Shown here: positions 34,306 through 42,315 of the stretch, piece by piece
How positions within the stretch are numbered: the first letter of the stretch is position 1
Layout of the letters: the number at the start of each line of letters is the position of its first letter
Assembly: GCA_022824615.1 (NCBI GenBank)
Contig: JAJDZM010000052.1
Coordinates: forward strand, 1 to 49,240
Source: Candidatus Binatia bacterium
Lineage (GTDB): Bacteria > Desulfobacterota > Binatia > Bin18
Length of the DNA stretch: 49,240 bases
Reading direction: 5' to 3'
The notes under the pieces: generated by a model
Seen by the model: only the letters and a program-made list of their open reading frames with translations
The model's database searches: none
Told to the model about the DNA's origin: nothing
Program-made: the position numbers and the translations under genes

Positions 34306-34500
34306 TCAGGGACTGAGGACCTTCCACAGGATCACGCTTGTGAAGGCGAGATTAAACCCGACCATCCATTTAATCACTGCCATGTCTTGGTCAATTTTTG
34401 CAAACCGGTTCTCGCATCCTGCGATCGCCCCATTTCCGTGGTACTGACAGTGCCAAATCATGGCGGCATCTAATGCTGGACATACGGGAAAGTCAAGCAA
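34306..34500 (-). pseudogene. Fragment of a coiled-coil/membrane-helix protein
   Basis: A 64-codon frame. Its last 35 residues (ENRFAKIDQDMAVIKWMVGF then NLAFTSVILWKVLSP) look like the C-terminal coiled-coil plus membrane helix of DUF1640-like proteins, while the first 29 residues look random and lack the family N-terminus. It converges with the intact DUF1640-like gene. Most likely a 5'-truncated remnant; expression is doubtful. Confidence 0.4.
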
Positions 34501-34821
34501 CGGACAGGTTTCAAAAATGGCTTGTTAGGCTAATTGGAAAGGGCTAACGTAGCCACATTCAACTGCGGGTGAGGATTGAGCATGATTCGTGCAACTTATT
34601 TTCAATTTCTCTCCTCGCGGAGGTCCCTCCTGCACCCGCACTCCCCCTGCGCTTCTATACTTCCCCCTTCTGAAGGGGGAGTTGCCTGCTGCTTACTTTT
34701 TTCCCCGCCTCATCTGTATTCTGCCTTTCTTGTGTTTGGCTCCAGCATTGCTTAGCCTGTTCTACTGTGTTGACAGACGAAGAGGACGCCAATCATTGCA
34801 TGACCTGACGGAGGGAGTCCC
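34501..34821. other. Gene-free interval with a G/C hairpin upstream of the DUF2235 gene
   Basis: No convincing gene. It contains a hairpin TCCCCCTT-CTG-AAGGGGGA (34662-34680) and a smaller CTCC-TCGC-GGAG (34611-34622). The first is of the kind found in dispersed palindromic repeats. A T-run follows it 17 nt later, so weak rightward termination is possible. GGAGGGAG at the right end is the ribosome-binding site of the next gene. Confidence 0.4.
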
Positions 34822-35922
34822 GTGGGTAAGAATATCATCATTTGTTCCGATGGCACAGGCAACCGGGGAGGAAAGGCGCACGGGACGAACGTCTGGCGCA
34901 TCTACAAGGCCGTGAACCACAATCGCAAAATCCCCAAACAGATTACGTATTACGATGACGGTGTAGGAACGGAAGGTGTACGCTGGTGGCGACTTGTTAC
35001 TGGCGCTGTTGGTCTCGGCCTCGCTCGTAATATCCGGGAAGCCTATGCTTTTCTCGCCATGAATTACAAGCCCGGTGACAAGATTTTCCTGTTCGGCTTC
35101 AGCCGCGGAGCGTTCACCGTACGATCGCTCGCCGGCCTAGTCTGTAAATGTGGCCTCCCAACACGTGATGCGCTGCTCAAAGCAGGACACAAACGAGAGG
35201 CTATACTCCGTCACATTCTTAAGGCATACCGGAGTGTAGGTGGTTGTAAAGCAAGGAAGTACCTGAAGAAAGCGAAGGAGTTAGGCGCGAACCGTTCAGA
35301 CTTTCAACATATAGATATTCATTTCATCGGCGTATGGGACACCGTGGACGCCGTTGGTCTACCGTTCGACGAACTCAAACAGATAATAAGTTGCCTTTGG
35401 TCGAAGATTGTGCGGACACGCTTGTGGAACTTTCGTGATTACAGGCTCCACAGGCGTGTCCTCTATGCCTATCAGGCGCTGGCGCTCGACGACGAACGGA
35501 AGACGTTTCACCCGGAGATGTGGGAAACCACTAGCAGGAGGGTAGCTCACAGGGGCGGCGCCAGACGGCAGACCGTTGACCAAGTCTGGTTTGCTGGCGC
35601 ACATTCGAACGTCGGCGGTGGATATCCCAAGGACTCTCCGTCCTTTGTTACTCTCGACTGGATGATGGGAAAGGCCCAGCGGTGCGGATTACGGTTCTTC
35701 CCCGGTGCCAAAGCAGAGGTCCAGCAGAATGCCGATGTGCACGGACGGCTCTATGACTCGCGTGCGGGTTGGGGGGCGTTCTATCGCCCTGCGCTTCGTA
35801 ACCTCTATGAATGCAGAGGATTCCATCCGAGGATTCACAGGAGCGTATTCCAGAGAATCAAGCGTGGCACTCAGTATTATGCGCCCAAGGCGATCAAACC
35901 AGGCAAGTTTACCGTTGTATAG
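34822..35922 (+). CDS. DUF2235 alpha/beta-hydrolase (Tle1-like phospholipase family)
   Basis: A 366-residue hydrolase of the DUF2235 family, which includes the type VI secretion phospholipase effectors Tle1. The start is a GTG preceded by GGAGGGAG. Landmarks: NIIICSDGTGNRGGKAHGTN with TNVWRIYKAV, YYDDGVGTEG, the nucleophile elbow FLFGFSRGAFTVRSLAGLV (Ser), the acid in GVWDTVDAVGLP, and the catalytic His in FAGAHSNVGGGYP. No T6SS genes lie nearby and there is no signal peptide. The following gene encodes a membrane protein 43 nt downstream and may bind, anchor or restrain it. Base composition is lower in GC than the flanks. Confidence 0.88.
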   Translation: MGKNIIICSDGTGNRGGKAHGTNVWRIYKAVNHNRKIPKQITYYDDGVGTEGVRWWRLVTGAVGLGLARNIREAYAFLAMNYKPGDKIFLFGFSRGAFTVRSLAGLVCKCGLPTRDALLKAGHKREAILRHILKAYRSVGGCKARKYLKKAKELGANRSDFQHIDIHFIGVWDTVDAVGLPFDELKQIISCLWSKIVRTRLWNFRDYRLHRRVLYAYQALALDDERKTFHPEMWETTSRRVAHRGGARRQTVDQVWFAGAHSNVGGGYPKDSPSFVTLDWMMGKAQRCGLRFFPGAKAEVQQNADVHGRLYDSRAGWGAFYRPALRNLYECRGFHPRIHRSVFQRIKRGTQYYAPKAIKPGKFTVV

Positions 35923-35965
35923 ACCGACCAAGGTCCATATGCGAAACCTGACAACGGGGGAACTG

Positions 35966-36988
35966 ATGGCAGATAATCAGAAAATAGCAAAACTGGCCGA
36001 AGCGCGGAGGAGGTTATACTGCTATCTCATCGCACTTCTCGTTCTGGCTACCGGGACATGTGTGTCCTATTCCTTCTTCTTCGATATGGATGCGGTAGTG
36101 CCATCTTGGCCGTGGTTGCCCGATTTCGTCGCCTCTTTTTTCCCCGGCCTCCCGCAGCACCTCGTTGCCTTTCCCTCCAGGTACCCAGGTCTGACGATTG
36201 CGTTCGTCATCTTGGCTTGGGGGATACGACGAGCGATGCTGACCCTCAAAAAAGCTGAACACGAGTATGCGTGGCAAAGATGGCACAAAGTTACACCCTC
36301 TTCTGTATCGAGATGCAGCACACGATGGTGTCGTGTCGTCCCGCGATTTCGCTGGTTCATCTTTGTCTTGCTTATCATTATGGTGGTCGGGATATTGAAC
36401 GTATGGGCTACGTGCCAAGACAGTTGTGGCGAAATCGCCACCTCACAAATCCCCAACCGTACCGATGTCCGAGGCCCCTGCCGTCTTGCGCCCGGCGAGA
36501 CCGTCCAAGCTACCATGCGCGCGGACAGCGCCTATAACGAGACCGGCGTGTGGCTGGAAGCCAATGGTTTGTACACGGCACAACACATAGGCGGCCACGA
36601 ATGGCGGGATAAGGATATTGATGTCTGCCCAACCGGATTTCGATTCCACAAGGATATGTTCGGACTTCCGCGCTTTTGGTGGATAGAATGGCTGCGCCCT
36701 TATCCTCAAGGGGAATGGTTCCAGGTTCTTGGCCGTATTGACCGTGGGAAGCCTGTCTTCCCGATATTGGATTCTTGCAATCCAGCGAAGGCATCGTCCT
36801 TCAAGGCTCCGCGAGACGGCGAACTTGTCTTATTGGTCAACGACATTATCTTCGGCAACAACACGGGCGTCATGACCCTCGAAATTGGTCGTCAAAAGGA
36901 GGGAAGCGGTACAGTGGGTGGCAACGAGAAAGCATGCGAGGCTCGTCATTGTCCACCCCCCTATGAAAACGGCTGTACAGACTGCTGA
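35966..36988 (+). CDS. Membrane protein with an extracytoplasmic LecA-like domain, partner of the DUF2235 hydrolase
   Basis: A 340-residue protein. The ATG at 35966 has GGGGGA 5 nt upstream. Three hydrophobic segments are seen: YLIALLVLATGTCVSYSFFF near the N-terminus, LTIAFVILAWGI near 75, and FRWFIFVLLIIMVVGILNVW near 130. The C-terminal 190 residues look extracytoplasmic. Their end (APRDGELVLLVNDIIFGNNT then GVMTLEIG) resembles the closing strands of the PA-IL/LecA lectin-like fold, and paired cysteines are present. The protein ends Cys-rich (CEARHCPPPYENGCTDC). Likely an integral-membrane partner or immunity-like protein of the upstream hydrolase. Role is inference. Confidence 0.65.
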   Translation: MADNQKIAKLAEARRRLYCYLIALLVLATGTCVSYSFFFDMDAVVPSWPWLPDFVASFFPGLPQHLVAFPSRYPGLTIAFVILAWGIRRAMLTLKKAEHEYAWQRWHKVTPSSVSRCSTRWCRVVPRFRWFIFVLLIIMVVGILNVWATCQDSCGEIATSQIPNRTDVRGPCRLAPGETVQATMRADSAYNETGVWLEANGLYTAQHIGGHEWRDKDIDVCPTGFRFHKDMFGLPRFWWIEWLRPYPQGEWFQVLGRIDRGKPVFPILDSCNPAKASSFKAPRDGELVLLVNDIIFGNNTGVMTLEIGRQKEGSGTVGGNEKACEARHCPPPYENGCTDC

Positions 36989-37138
36989 ACCGAAGCGATC
37001 ATTCGTCAGTGCCAGATGAGTATTCAGTAGTTACGCGGTGTGGCAGTAGGCCCAGTTCTAAAACCCGAATCTATGGCAACGTATGGTATCGGCGAAGAGC
37101 GCTGCGATATACAGCTATGGTATGCATTGATTGACAAC

Positions 37139-37504
37139 CTAATCCAAATTCCGGGCAATACGGAACCCGAGATCGCTGCTCCGAAAGTCGGCGGAGTACC
37201 TGAAGCGAATGGCCGAACGGAGGAACCCCGGGAAGTTGAACCAGGAACCGCCGCGCACGACCCGATAACTACAATCTCCCGTCTCCCATACGCGCCCGTC
37301 GCTGGGGGCACCCACATAATTCTCGTTCCAACAGTCCTGTACCAACTCCATCACGTTCCCGTGCACATCGTAGAGCCCGAAGGCATTCGGCCGGAAACTC
37401 CCCACTGGAACCGTCCGTTCTCGGTACGACTCACGCCGCCCCCCGTCATAGTTCGCTTGACTCGGACTTATGGTCTCCCCAAAGTGAAATGGGGTCGTCG
37501 TTGC
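37139..37504 (-). pseudogene. C-terminal remnant of an FGE-sulfatase/SUMF1 domain, out of frame with the gene before it
   Basis: The frame reads TTTPFHFGETISPSQANYDG, then VGSFRPNAFGLYDVHGNVME, then SYRVVRGGSWFNFPGFLRSA and ends DLGFRIARNLD. This is the C-terminal third of the FGE/SUMF domain found in formylglycine-generating enzymes and in many bacterial signalling or conflict proteins. The N-terminal two thirds are absent. The preceding peptidoglycan-binding gene stops at 37468 inside this stretch in another frame; genes of that type often carry an FGE domain at their end. So a deletion near 37500 removed most of the domain and broke the frame. The catalytic cysteines are not recognisable in the remainder. 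Confidence 0.75.
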
Positions 37505-38160
37505 CGCGCCTCCTCCGCATGACGACCGGCGGGATACCGCGCCAGATAATCCCCATACGCCTCGGGCGTGTTCACCCGCTCCGCCTCGGCATAGGCCGCA
37601 TCATCCGCCTCCGCTTTTCGCCGTTGTTCCGCTTCCTCAGCCTGCTTTCGTTCCGCCTCGGCCCGCCGCTGCTCTTCGGCTTTCCGCTCTTCCTCGGCGG
37701 CCACGGCCTCCCGGCCCAACTCCATCAATGTCTCTGTCTGCGCTCTCGTCATATACCCTGTCGCCGCCAGCTCCTTGTCGGCCTGCCACGCCCGTATCGC
37801 CTCCCGCGTGCGACTCCCCTCCCCGCCAAACAGCCCGTCCGCCGGCCCAGGCTCCTGCCCCACCGCGGCTAATCCCTGCTGCACCAGCACCCGCGCGGCC
37901 CGGTCTAACCCTAACTGCCCTTCCAGACACGCCCGCGCGGCGGCGACATATGCTCCAGTGGGGTATTGTTCCAGGTAGGCTTGCACTTCCGAGGCTCTCC
38001 CACACTCCACGCTCTCCCAAAACAGGGTCTCTATCTCTCGGGCGGTCTGGCCTTCGGTCAGACCGGGCAGCAGGAGCAGCACCAACAGGGCGGCGCTGCG
38101 TAACCCCCTTCCGCTGGCAGGCGTTTGGCATCTCTGGTCTGTCGGCTCGGACATCATCAC
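37468..38160 (-). CDS. Secreted peptidoglycan-binding-domain protein, C-terminally truncated by frameshift
   Basis: A 230-residue protein. After a signal peptide (AALLVLLLLPGLTEGQTARE) comes a repeat unit (LFWESVECGRASEVQAYLEQ then YPTGAYVAAARACLE), a peptidoglycan-binding-1-like domain (VLVQQGLAAVGQEPGPADGL then FGGEGSRTREAIRAWQ and ATGYMTRAQTETL), a Glu/Arg/Ala-rich helix, and a second repeat (VNTPEAYGDYLARYPAGRHA). The last residues HFTLGRP belong to the wrong frame of an FGE domain. Its start overlaps the end of the kinase C-terminal frame. An inverted partial copy lies at 44670-45134. Similar repeat-PGBD-FGE proteins occur in bacterial caspase/kinase signalling operons. Confidence 0.75.
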   Translation of the reverse strand: MMMSEPTDQRCQTPASGRGLRSAALLVLLLLPGLTEGQTAREIETLFWESVECGRASEVQAYLEQYPTGAYVAAARACLEGQLGLDRAARVLVQQGLAAVGQEPGPADGLFGGEGSRTREAIRAWQADKELAATGYMTRAQTETLMELGREAVAAEEERKAEEQRRAEAERKQAEEAEQRRKAEADDAAYAEAERVNTPEAYGDYLARYPAGRHAEEARQRRPHFTLGRP

Positions 38161-38585
38161 TCCGCTCCCTCCAACCCCCTCAGCCTCGCCTCCGCCAGCG
38201 GAGTCAACGGACTGCCCGGATGAGCCTGGAGAAACTGACGATAGGCGGCTAGAGTATTAGTTTGCTGCGTCTGACGCCACGCTGCCATGATGTCACGGGC
38301 CGGGGGCGGCTCCACCACATCCGCTGCGGGCGCGGGTTGCGTGGTCGGGGTCGGCAGGGCTGGGGTCGGTTCTGCTTCTCTTACTTTGTCTGGGGGCGCA
38401 ACCGGCTGTTGATCCACAACCACCGGCCTCTGCGGGCCTGCGGGCTCGGACGATGTACGCTGGCCCAGCCAATACGCCCCGCCTCCGACGGCTACGACCA
38501 GCGCCACAACCCCCGCGATAACCGGCCAACGCCCCCGCCCTTTCGGCGGCGAGTTGGGGCTGCTTTGGTCTGGAGACCGAAGGCG
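38157..38585 (-). pseudogene. Membrane anchor and C-terminal domain of the Ser/Thr kinase, displaced by a frameshift
   Basis: In the frame one base ahead of the kinase frame the DNA reads SPNSPPKGRGRWPVIAGVVA, then a clear membrane helix ending GGGAYWLGQR, a Pro-rich linker and a C-terminal repeat (MAAWRQTQQTNTLAAYRQFL then QAHPGSPLTPLAEARL). That is the expected extracytoplasmic half of a membrane kinase. It has no start of its own before the helix. The shift must lie at about 38550-38600. Joined to the kinase it would give about 460 residues. Either a sequence error or a real inactivating shift. Confidence 0.7.
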
Positions 38586-39543
38586 GTGAACTGGCGGGCA
38601 AGGGAAGCTGTTCCTGAGAGTCCAAAGGCGGCAAGACCGTGCGCCACGCGGCGATGCTCTGGGGCCGCTCGTCTTCGTTCACCCGTATGGCCCGGTCAAT
38701 CCCCTCCAGTAACCGCCCGTCATAACGTCCCTTGCCCAGCGTAGCCGCCGGGGTCAGGTCGGCTGTGCCTTTGCGGAGGTGGCGGCTCCGCGTCACCGCG
38801 TCCGGTAAGTCGCCGTCCCCCAGCCCGCTGATACAGCGGTAGGCCACCATGCCCAAGGCGTAGATATCGCTCCACGGCCCAACATCCTCGGCTTTGGTGT
38901 CATATTGCTCAATCGGCGCATAGCCCGGCGTTAAGATAGAGGTGATACTCTTGGACCGCTGCCCGACCGCTTGGCGGGCCGCGCCAAAGTCCAGGATCAC
39001 CACCCGCCCGTCCGGGCGCACCATCAAGTTACCCGGCTTGAGGTCGCGGTGGACATAGCCCGCTTCGTGCACCGCTTCCAACCCGCTCAGCACGTCGGCC
39101 AACAGCCGCGTCACCTCTCCCTCGGTCAGCGGCCCGGCCTGCCGCAGGCGCGCGCTCAGGACCTCCCCTTCGACATACTCCAACACCATATAGGCCGTGC
39201 CATTGGCCTCGAAGAACCGATACACCCGGTTGACGTGCGGGTGGTCAAAGCGGGCCAGGGTGCGCGCTTCGTCCACAAACCGGGCCAGACCCCACTCATA
39301 GTCTTTCCGGTCGGCTTCGGAGGTCGGCCCGACCCGGCTGTCGGTGGTGCGCATGGCGAACTCGCCCGGCAGATATTCCTTGATCGCCACCACCTTGTTA
39401 AGCGAGTGGTCATACGCCCGGTAGGTGATCCCGAAGCCACCCCGCCCCAGCACCGCCAGGACCTCGTAGCCCCCCAGCCGCGCGCCTACGGCTAACGCAT
39501 TCCCCTGCTCCATCGCTGCCTCTGCTTCCGGTTCAGGCCGCAC
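38293..39543 (-). CDS. Hanks-type Ser/Thr protein kinase, catalytic domain intact, C-terminus out of frame
   Basis: A 416-codon frame. The kinase domain (about residues 20-290) is complete: G-loop VLGRGGFGITYRAYD, Lys in VVAIKEYLPG, catalytic loop YVHRDLKPGNLMV, DFG in VILDFGAARQ, and TPGYAPIEQYDTKAEDVGPW as activation segment. After about residue 325 (SVSRPKQPQL) the frame continues as Arg/Gly-rich nonsense, because the true membrane anchor is in the neighbouring frame (38157-38585). A GTG at 39543 or the ATG at 39513 may be the start; the GTG overlaps the upstream coiled-coil gene by 11 nt. It fits with the PP2C and FHA genes of the same locus as a phospho-signalling module. Confidence 0.82.
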   Translation of the reverse strand: MRPEPEAEAAMEQGNALAVGARLGGYEVLAVLGRGGFGITYRAYDHSLNKVVAIKEYLPGEFAMRTTDSRVGPTSEADRKDYEWGLARFVDEARTLARFDHPHVNRVYRFFEANGTAYMVLEYVEGEVLSARLRQAGPLTEGEVTRLLADVLSGLEAVHEAGYVHRDLKPGNLMVRPDGRVVILDFGAARQAVGQRSKSITSILTPGYAPIEQYDTKAEDVGPWSDIYALGMVAYRCISGLGDGDLPDAVTRSRHLRKGTADLTPAATLGKGRYDGRLLEGIDRAIRVNEDERPQSIAAWRTVLPPLDSQEQLPLPASSPPSVSRPKQPQLAAERAGALAGYRGGCGAGRSRRRRGVLAGPAYIVRARRPAEAGGCGSTAGCAPRQSKRSRTDPSPADPDHATRARSGCGGAAPGP

Positions 39544-39928
39544 CTTGGCGAATAGCGATGGCCTCGCGCAGCCCGTCCAGCAGCCCTTCGAGATGCGCCA
39601 TACGTTCGCGCAGTTCAGTGATCTGCTGCTCCAGAGCAGAGAAGCGTTCGTCGAAATACTGACGCTGGGCCGCCAACTCGGCGCTGAAATACTGACGCTG
39701 AGCCGCCAACTCGGCGCTGAAATGCTCGCGCTGAGCCGCCAACTCGGCCCCGAATTCCTGACGCTGCGTTGCCAACTCGCTGCTGAAGTCTCGGCGCTGG
39801 GCCATCAGTTCCCGACGCTGTTCTGCCAGTTCGGCACGGATGGCACGCTGGCCAGTCAGCATTAACCCCGCCAGGGTCGCCCCTACCGCCACGACGGCTA
39901 TCAGGACTCCGATCAGTTCAACACTCAT
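39533..39928 (-). CDS. Coiled-coil membrane protein with expanded 11-residue repeats
   Basis: A 131-residue protein: an N-terminal membrane helix (LIGVLIAVVAVGATLAGLML) and a long coiled coil. Four 11-residue units of the type (S)AELAAQRQYF follow one another in the middle (DNA 39653-39784), then FSALEQQITELRERMAHLEG and LLDGLREAIAIRQGAA. The paralogue at 45870-46133 is the same protein without these four units (87 residues, a difference of exactly 44). No family function is known to me. It lies 11 nt into the kinase start and 93 nt after the DUF2135 gene. Confidence 0.72.
   Translation of the reverse strand: MSVELIGVLIAVVAVGATLAGLMLTGQRAIRAELAEQRRELMAQRRDFSSELATQRQEFGAELAAQREHFSAELAAQRQYFSAELAAQRQYFDERFSALEQQITELRERMAHLEGLLDGLREAIAIRQGAA
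39653..39784. repeat. Four 33-bp tandem repeats coding for 11-residue coiled-coil units
   Basis: Four consecutive 33-nt units (starting at 39653, 39686, 39719 and 39752), each containing a form of GCCAACTCGGC, the first two being nearly identical. 33 nt equals one hendecad, so expansion or loss keeps both the frame and the coiled-coil register. A partial fifth unit follows. Confidence 0.85.
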
Positions 39929-40021
39929 ACTGTTTCCTCCCGAGTACAGACCAGCATGAAGAAGAATCCGCGCAACCGATTATCACCGATAGGAAAACAG
40001 GGTCAATACGGCGCATGTTCC

Positions 40022-40759
40022 TTACCTCGTCGAGACACGCATATTGCCCTCGGCATCAACCTCAATGGTGGCAATGAGGGGCTTTTGCCTTTCTCGTCTG
40101 AGCCGCCTGACCGGGAAGGGACTTCTTCCGTCCGGTGTCAGCACAGCCCCGCGAACCCGGACATCACTCTCGGAGCGACGACCAAAATAGTTGTAGTAGA
40201 CCCGGTAGGTGCCGGGCTCAGCAGCCGGGTGGAGCCAGATTTCATTGCCGGGACCGCGCGTATTATCCTCTTCCAGCTTGGCCCGGGACCCGGAATGGGT
40301 ACTGTTTGCGTAGAAAAACTCCCGGCCCGCAGGGTCTATCACGTGCAGGTCAATATCATCCGACGAGCCCCAGCTCATCAGGACCAACAGAAATTTTTTC
40401 CTGGCTTGGGCCTGACACGTATCAAGCGCCGACTCCAACTGCTGATTACGGTTTTCACATGCACCCAGGGCGTCTTGTGACACGGATGCTCGCTGTTGTT
40501 CCTCGCAGGCGTCCAGGGCGGCCTGTACCTCCTGCCGCTGCGTTTCGCAGGCACCGAGTTGCGATTGTGCGGCCTGCAACTCACTTTGGGCCCGCTCCAG
40601 TTGCGCGCGGACCTCGGCGACCCGTTCCGCTGAGTCACCGGTATTCGGGAAATAGGGAAACAGGACCACGGCAATCAGAATGAAGGCTCCCAAGGCCGAC
40701 GCGAACAGGTCAAGCGCCGACATGCTGAAGATATTGATTTCCCGGCTGCGTGTCCTCAT
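40022..40759 (-). CDS. TolR-like membrane protein with coiled coil and DUF2135-like domain
   Basis: A 245-residue protein. The N-terminus (INIFSMSALDLFASALGAFI) is a single membrane helix of the kind seen in small MotB/TolR-like partners of proton-driven motors. A coiled coil with three Cys-containing repeats follows (GACETQRQEVQAALDACEEQ and GACENRNQQLESALDTCQAQ), then a beta-sandwich domain: LVLMSWGSSDDIDLHVIDPA, EDNTRGPGNEIW and GTYRVYYNYFG. That domain resembles the DUF2135/YfaP group, which occurs with von Willebrand A proteins. No TolQ/ExbB-like gene is present in the window. It lies 27 nt after the protease-FHA gene. Confidence 0.7.
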   Translation of the reverse strand: MRTRSREINIFSMSALDLFASALGAFILIAVVLFPYFPNTGDSAERVAEVRAQLERAQSELQAAQSQLGACETQRQEVQAALDACEEQQRASVSQDALGACENRNQQLESALDTCQAQARKKFLLVLMSWGSSDDIDLHVIDPAGREFFYANSTHSGSRAKLEEDNTRGPGNEIWLHPAAEPGTYRVYYNYFGRRSESDVRVRGAVLTPDGRSPFPVRRLRRERQKPLIATIEVDAEGNMRVSTR

Positions 40760-40786
40760 GGGTGGGGTTCCTGTAGCAGACCGTTC

Positions 40787-42178
40787 TCAGGACGAAACGC
40801 GCAGGGCAATGCCGCCGACCTCAACCATGTCGCCGGGCCGTATCTGCACCGGCTGAAAGGGCAGACAGGCGGTGCCGTTAATGCGCGTGCCATGACTCGA
40901 ATTGAGGTCCTCGACAAAGACGGACCCATTACTGCCTGAGAACCGGGCGTGACGCCGTGATAACCGCTCTCCATCGAGGACACTGTCGACCAGCAGCGGA
41001 TGCCGCCCGACGGTGAAACCGCCCTGCTGCCGGTCCAGGTCGGCCTGGTGCAACCTGAGCGAAACCGGTCGGCCCTGGTTATCGAAGCCGGTCAGGGCAA
41101 TGGCCGGCTTTCGGGGCCGGACAGCCTGGACCAGTTGGCTGAGCGGCGCGGCCATCTTTCCCGCAGCTTGTCCGGCAACACGCAGGAGTTCCTGCCGGGG
41201 CTTGCGGAGTGCCAAGCCCAGAGCCAGGAGCGTCGCCACGGCAACCAGGGCGACAAAGGTGTTGGTCAATCGGCTGGCCTGTGTCGCGTATTTGATGTCA
41301 TTCCTGACTTCCTCTACGGCCTGTGTCGCCTGGTCGGCTTGCTCTTGGGCGTCCTGGGCTTGTTGTGTCGCGGCCCCGGCTTGGCCCAGCGCCTCTTCCG
41401 CGGTCTGCCTGGCGTGCTCATCGGTTGCAGCGGGGTCTCCCGACGTGGCGGCCACGCAGGGAGACCCGTCTGATGAAAAATCGATGCCTCTGGCCCGCAG
41501 CAGAGTGATAGCTTCTTTGATGTGGGAAGCCCAGTTGATCCCACTATTGTTCGGAACCCGGTTTGGCTGCGGGCCGGATGGGCCTGGTTCTATGACCATG
41601 ATATGGGGTCTTTGTGTGTTGACGCCGACCACCCGCCCGCAGTGGTCAAAGAGCGGTCCGCCGCTATTCCCCCCACTGACTGCGGCACTGTGCTGCAGGA
41701 TCGTAACCGGCCAGTCAAGGCCGCGAAAGAAGTGGCTCAGAATCCCATCCGTGAGTGAGGCTCTCAACGTATCAGAGTGCCGATCGGCCGCCCCCGGGTA
41801 CCCCATGGCGTACACAGGAGGGGAACCTTCAAGTTGACCGGAAAAGAGAGTGGCGTGAGGAAGAGCCAACCCCTGTGCTCGAATAACGGCCAAGTCCTTA
41901 TCGGGAGACTCCCATACAATCTGCGCAGACTTCAGGCCATCGGAGAATTGGGAACCAACGGAGAGGCTGTCGCTGCCATTACTCACATGCTGGTTGGTCA
42001 GCACATCGCCTTGGGCGTTGATGACGGTACCCGACCCCATACCGCTTCCGCTCTCGAATATGCGCACCACGCTCCGCTCAACCGCGCTTCGCTCAAACCC
42101 GTGCAACGGTACGGCCCAGCCAAGCAGACAGACAACTATGAGCCAGCACTCTATACGATGGTTCATGATGCTGATCAT
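40787..42178 (-). CDS. Trypsin-like serine protease with coiled coil, membrane helix and C-terminal FHA domain
   Basis: A 463-residue protein. After a signal sequence (about 1-27) comes a DegP-like S1 protease domain with an intact triad: His64 (LTNQHVSN), Asp95 (SPDKDLAVI) and Ser172 (SGGNSGGPLF). An Ala/Gln-rich coiled coil (about 245-290) and a membrane helix (FVALVAVATLLALGLAL) follow. The cytoplasmic C-terminus ends with an FHA domain (about 385-463: FTVGRHPLLVD, LSRRHARFSG, LNSSHGTRING), which binds phosphothreonine. So a periplasmic protease is linked across the membrane to a phospho-reader, presumably responding to the kinase in the same operon. A start at 42166 is also possible. Confidence 0.85.
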   Translation of the reverse strand: MISIMNHRIECWLIVVCLLGWAVPLHGFERSAVERSVVRIFESGSGMGSGTVINAQGDVLTNQHVSNGSDSLSVGSQFSDGLKSAQIVWESPDKDLAVIRAQGLALPHATLFSGQLEGSPPVYAMGYPGAADRHSDTLRASLTDGILSHFFRGLDWPVTILQHSAAVSGGNSGGPLFDHCGRVVGVNTQRPHIMVIEPGPSGPQPNRVPNNSGINWASHIKEAITLLRARGIDFSSDGSPCVAATSGDPAATDEHARQTAEEALGQAGAATQQAQDAQEQADQATQAVEEVRNDIKYATQASRLTNTFVALVAVATLLALGLALRKPRQELLRVAGQAAGKMAAPLSQLVQAVRPRKPAIALTGFDNQGRPVSLRLHQADLDRQQGGFTVGRHPLLVDSVLDGERLSRRHARFSGSNGSVFVEDLNSSHGTRINGTACLPFQPVQIRPGDMVEVGGIALRVSS

Positions 42179-42258
42179 TCACCTATTCTCATCTGCCCCG
42201 CTGTGGTCACCATACATGGTTCTACCAACTCCGGGCCTTTACCTTATTCTCCCCTCAC

Positions 42259-42309
42259 CTCGGCCCCCTTCGACTCCGTTCAGCTTCGTCATGCCGGACA
42301 TGATCCGGC
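42259..42309. repeat. REP-like palindromic sequence between the two FHA genes
   Basis: The 137-nt gap 42179-42315 contains CCCCCTTCGACTCCGTTCAG followed by GCCGGA-CATGA-TCCGGC (42293-42309), a 6-bp perfect hairpin within GTCATGCCGGACATGATCCG. Both phrases are typical of widespread bacterial dispersed palindromic repeats. It ends 6 nt before the stop codon of the pseudo-protease gene and could act as an attenuator or mRNA stabiliser. Confidence 0.55.
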
Positions 42310-42315
42310 CTCCCT

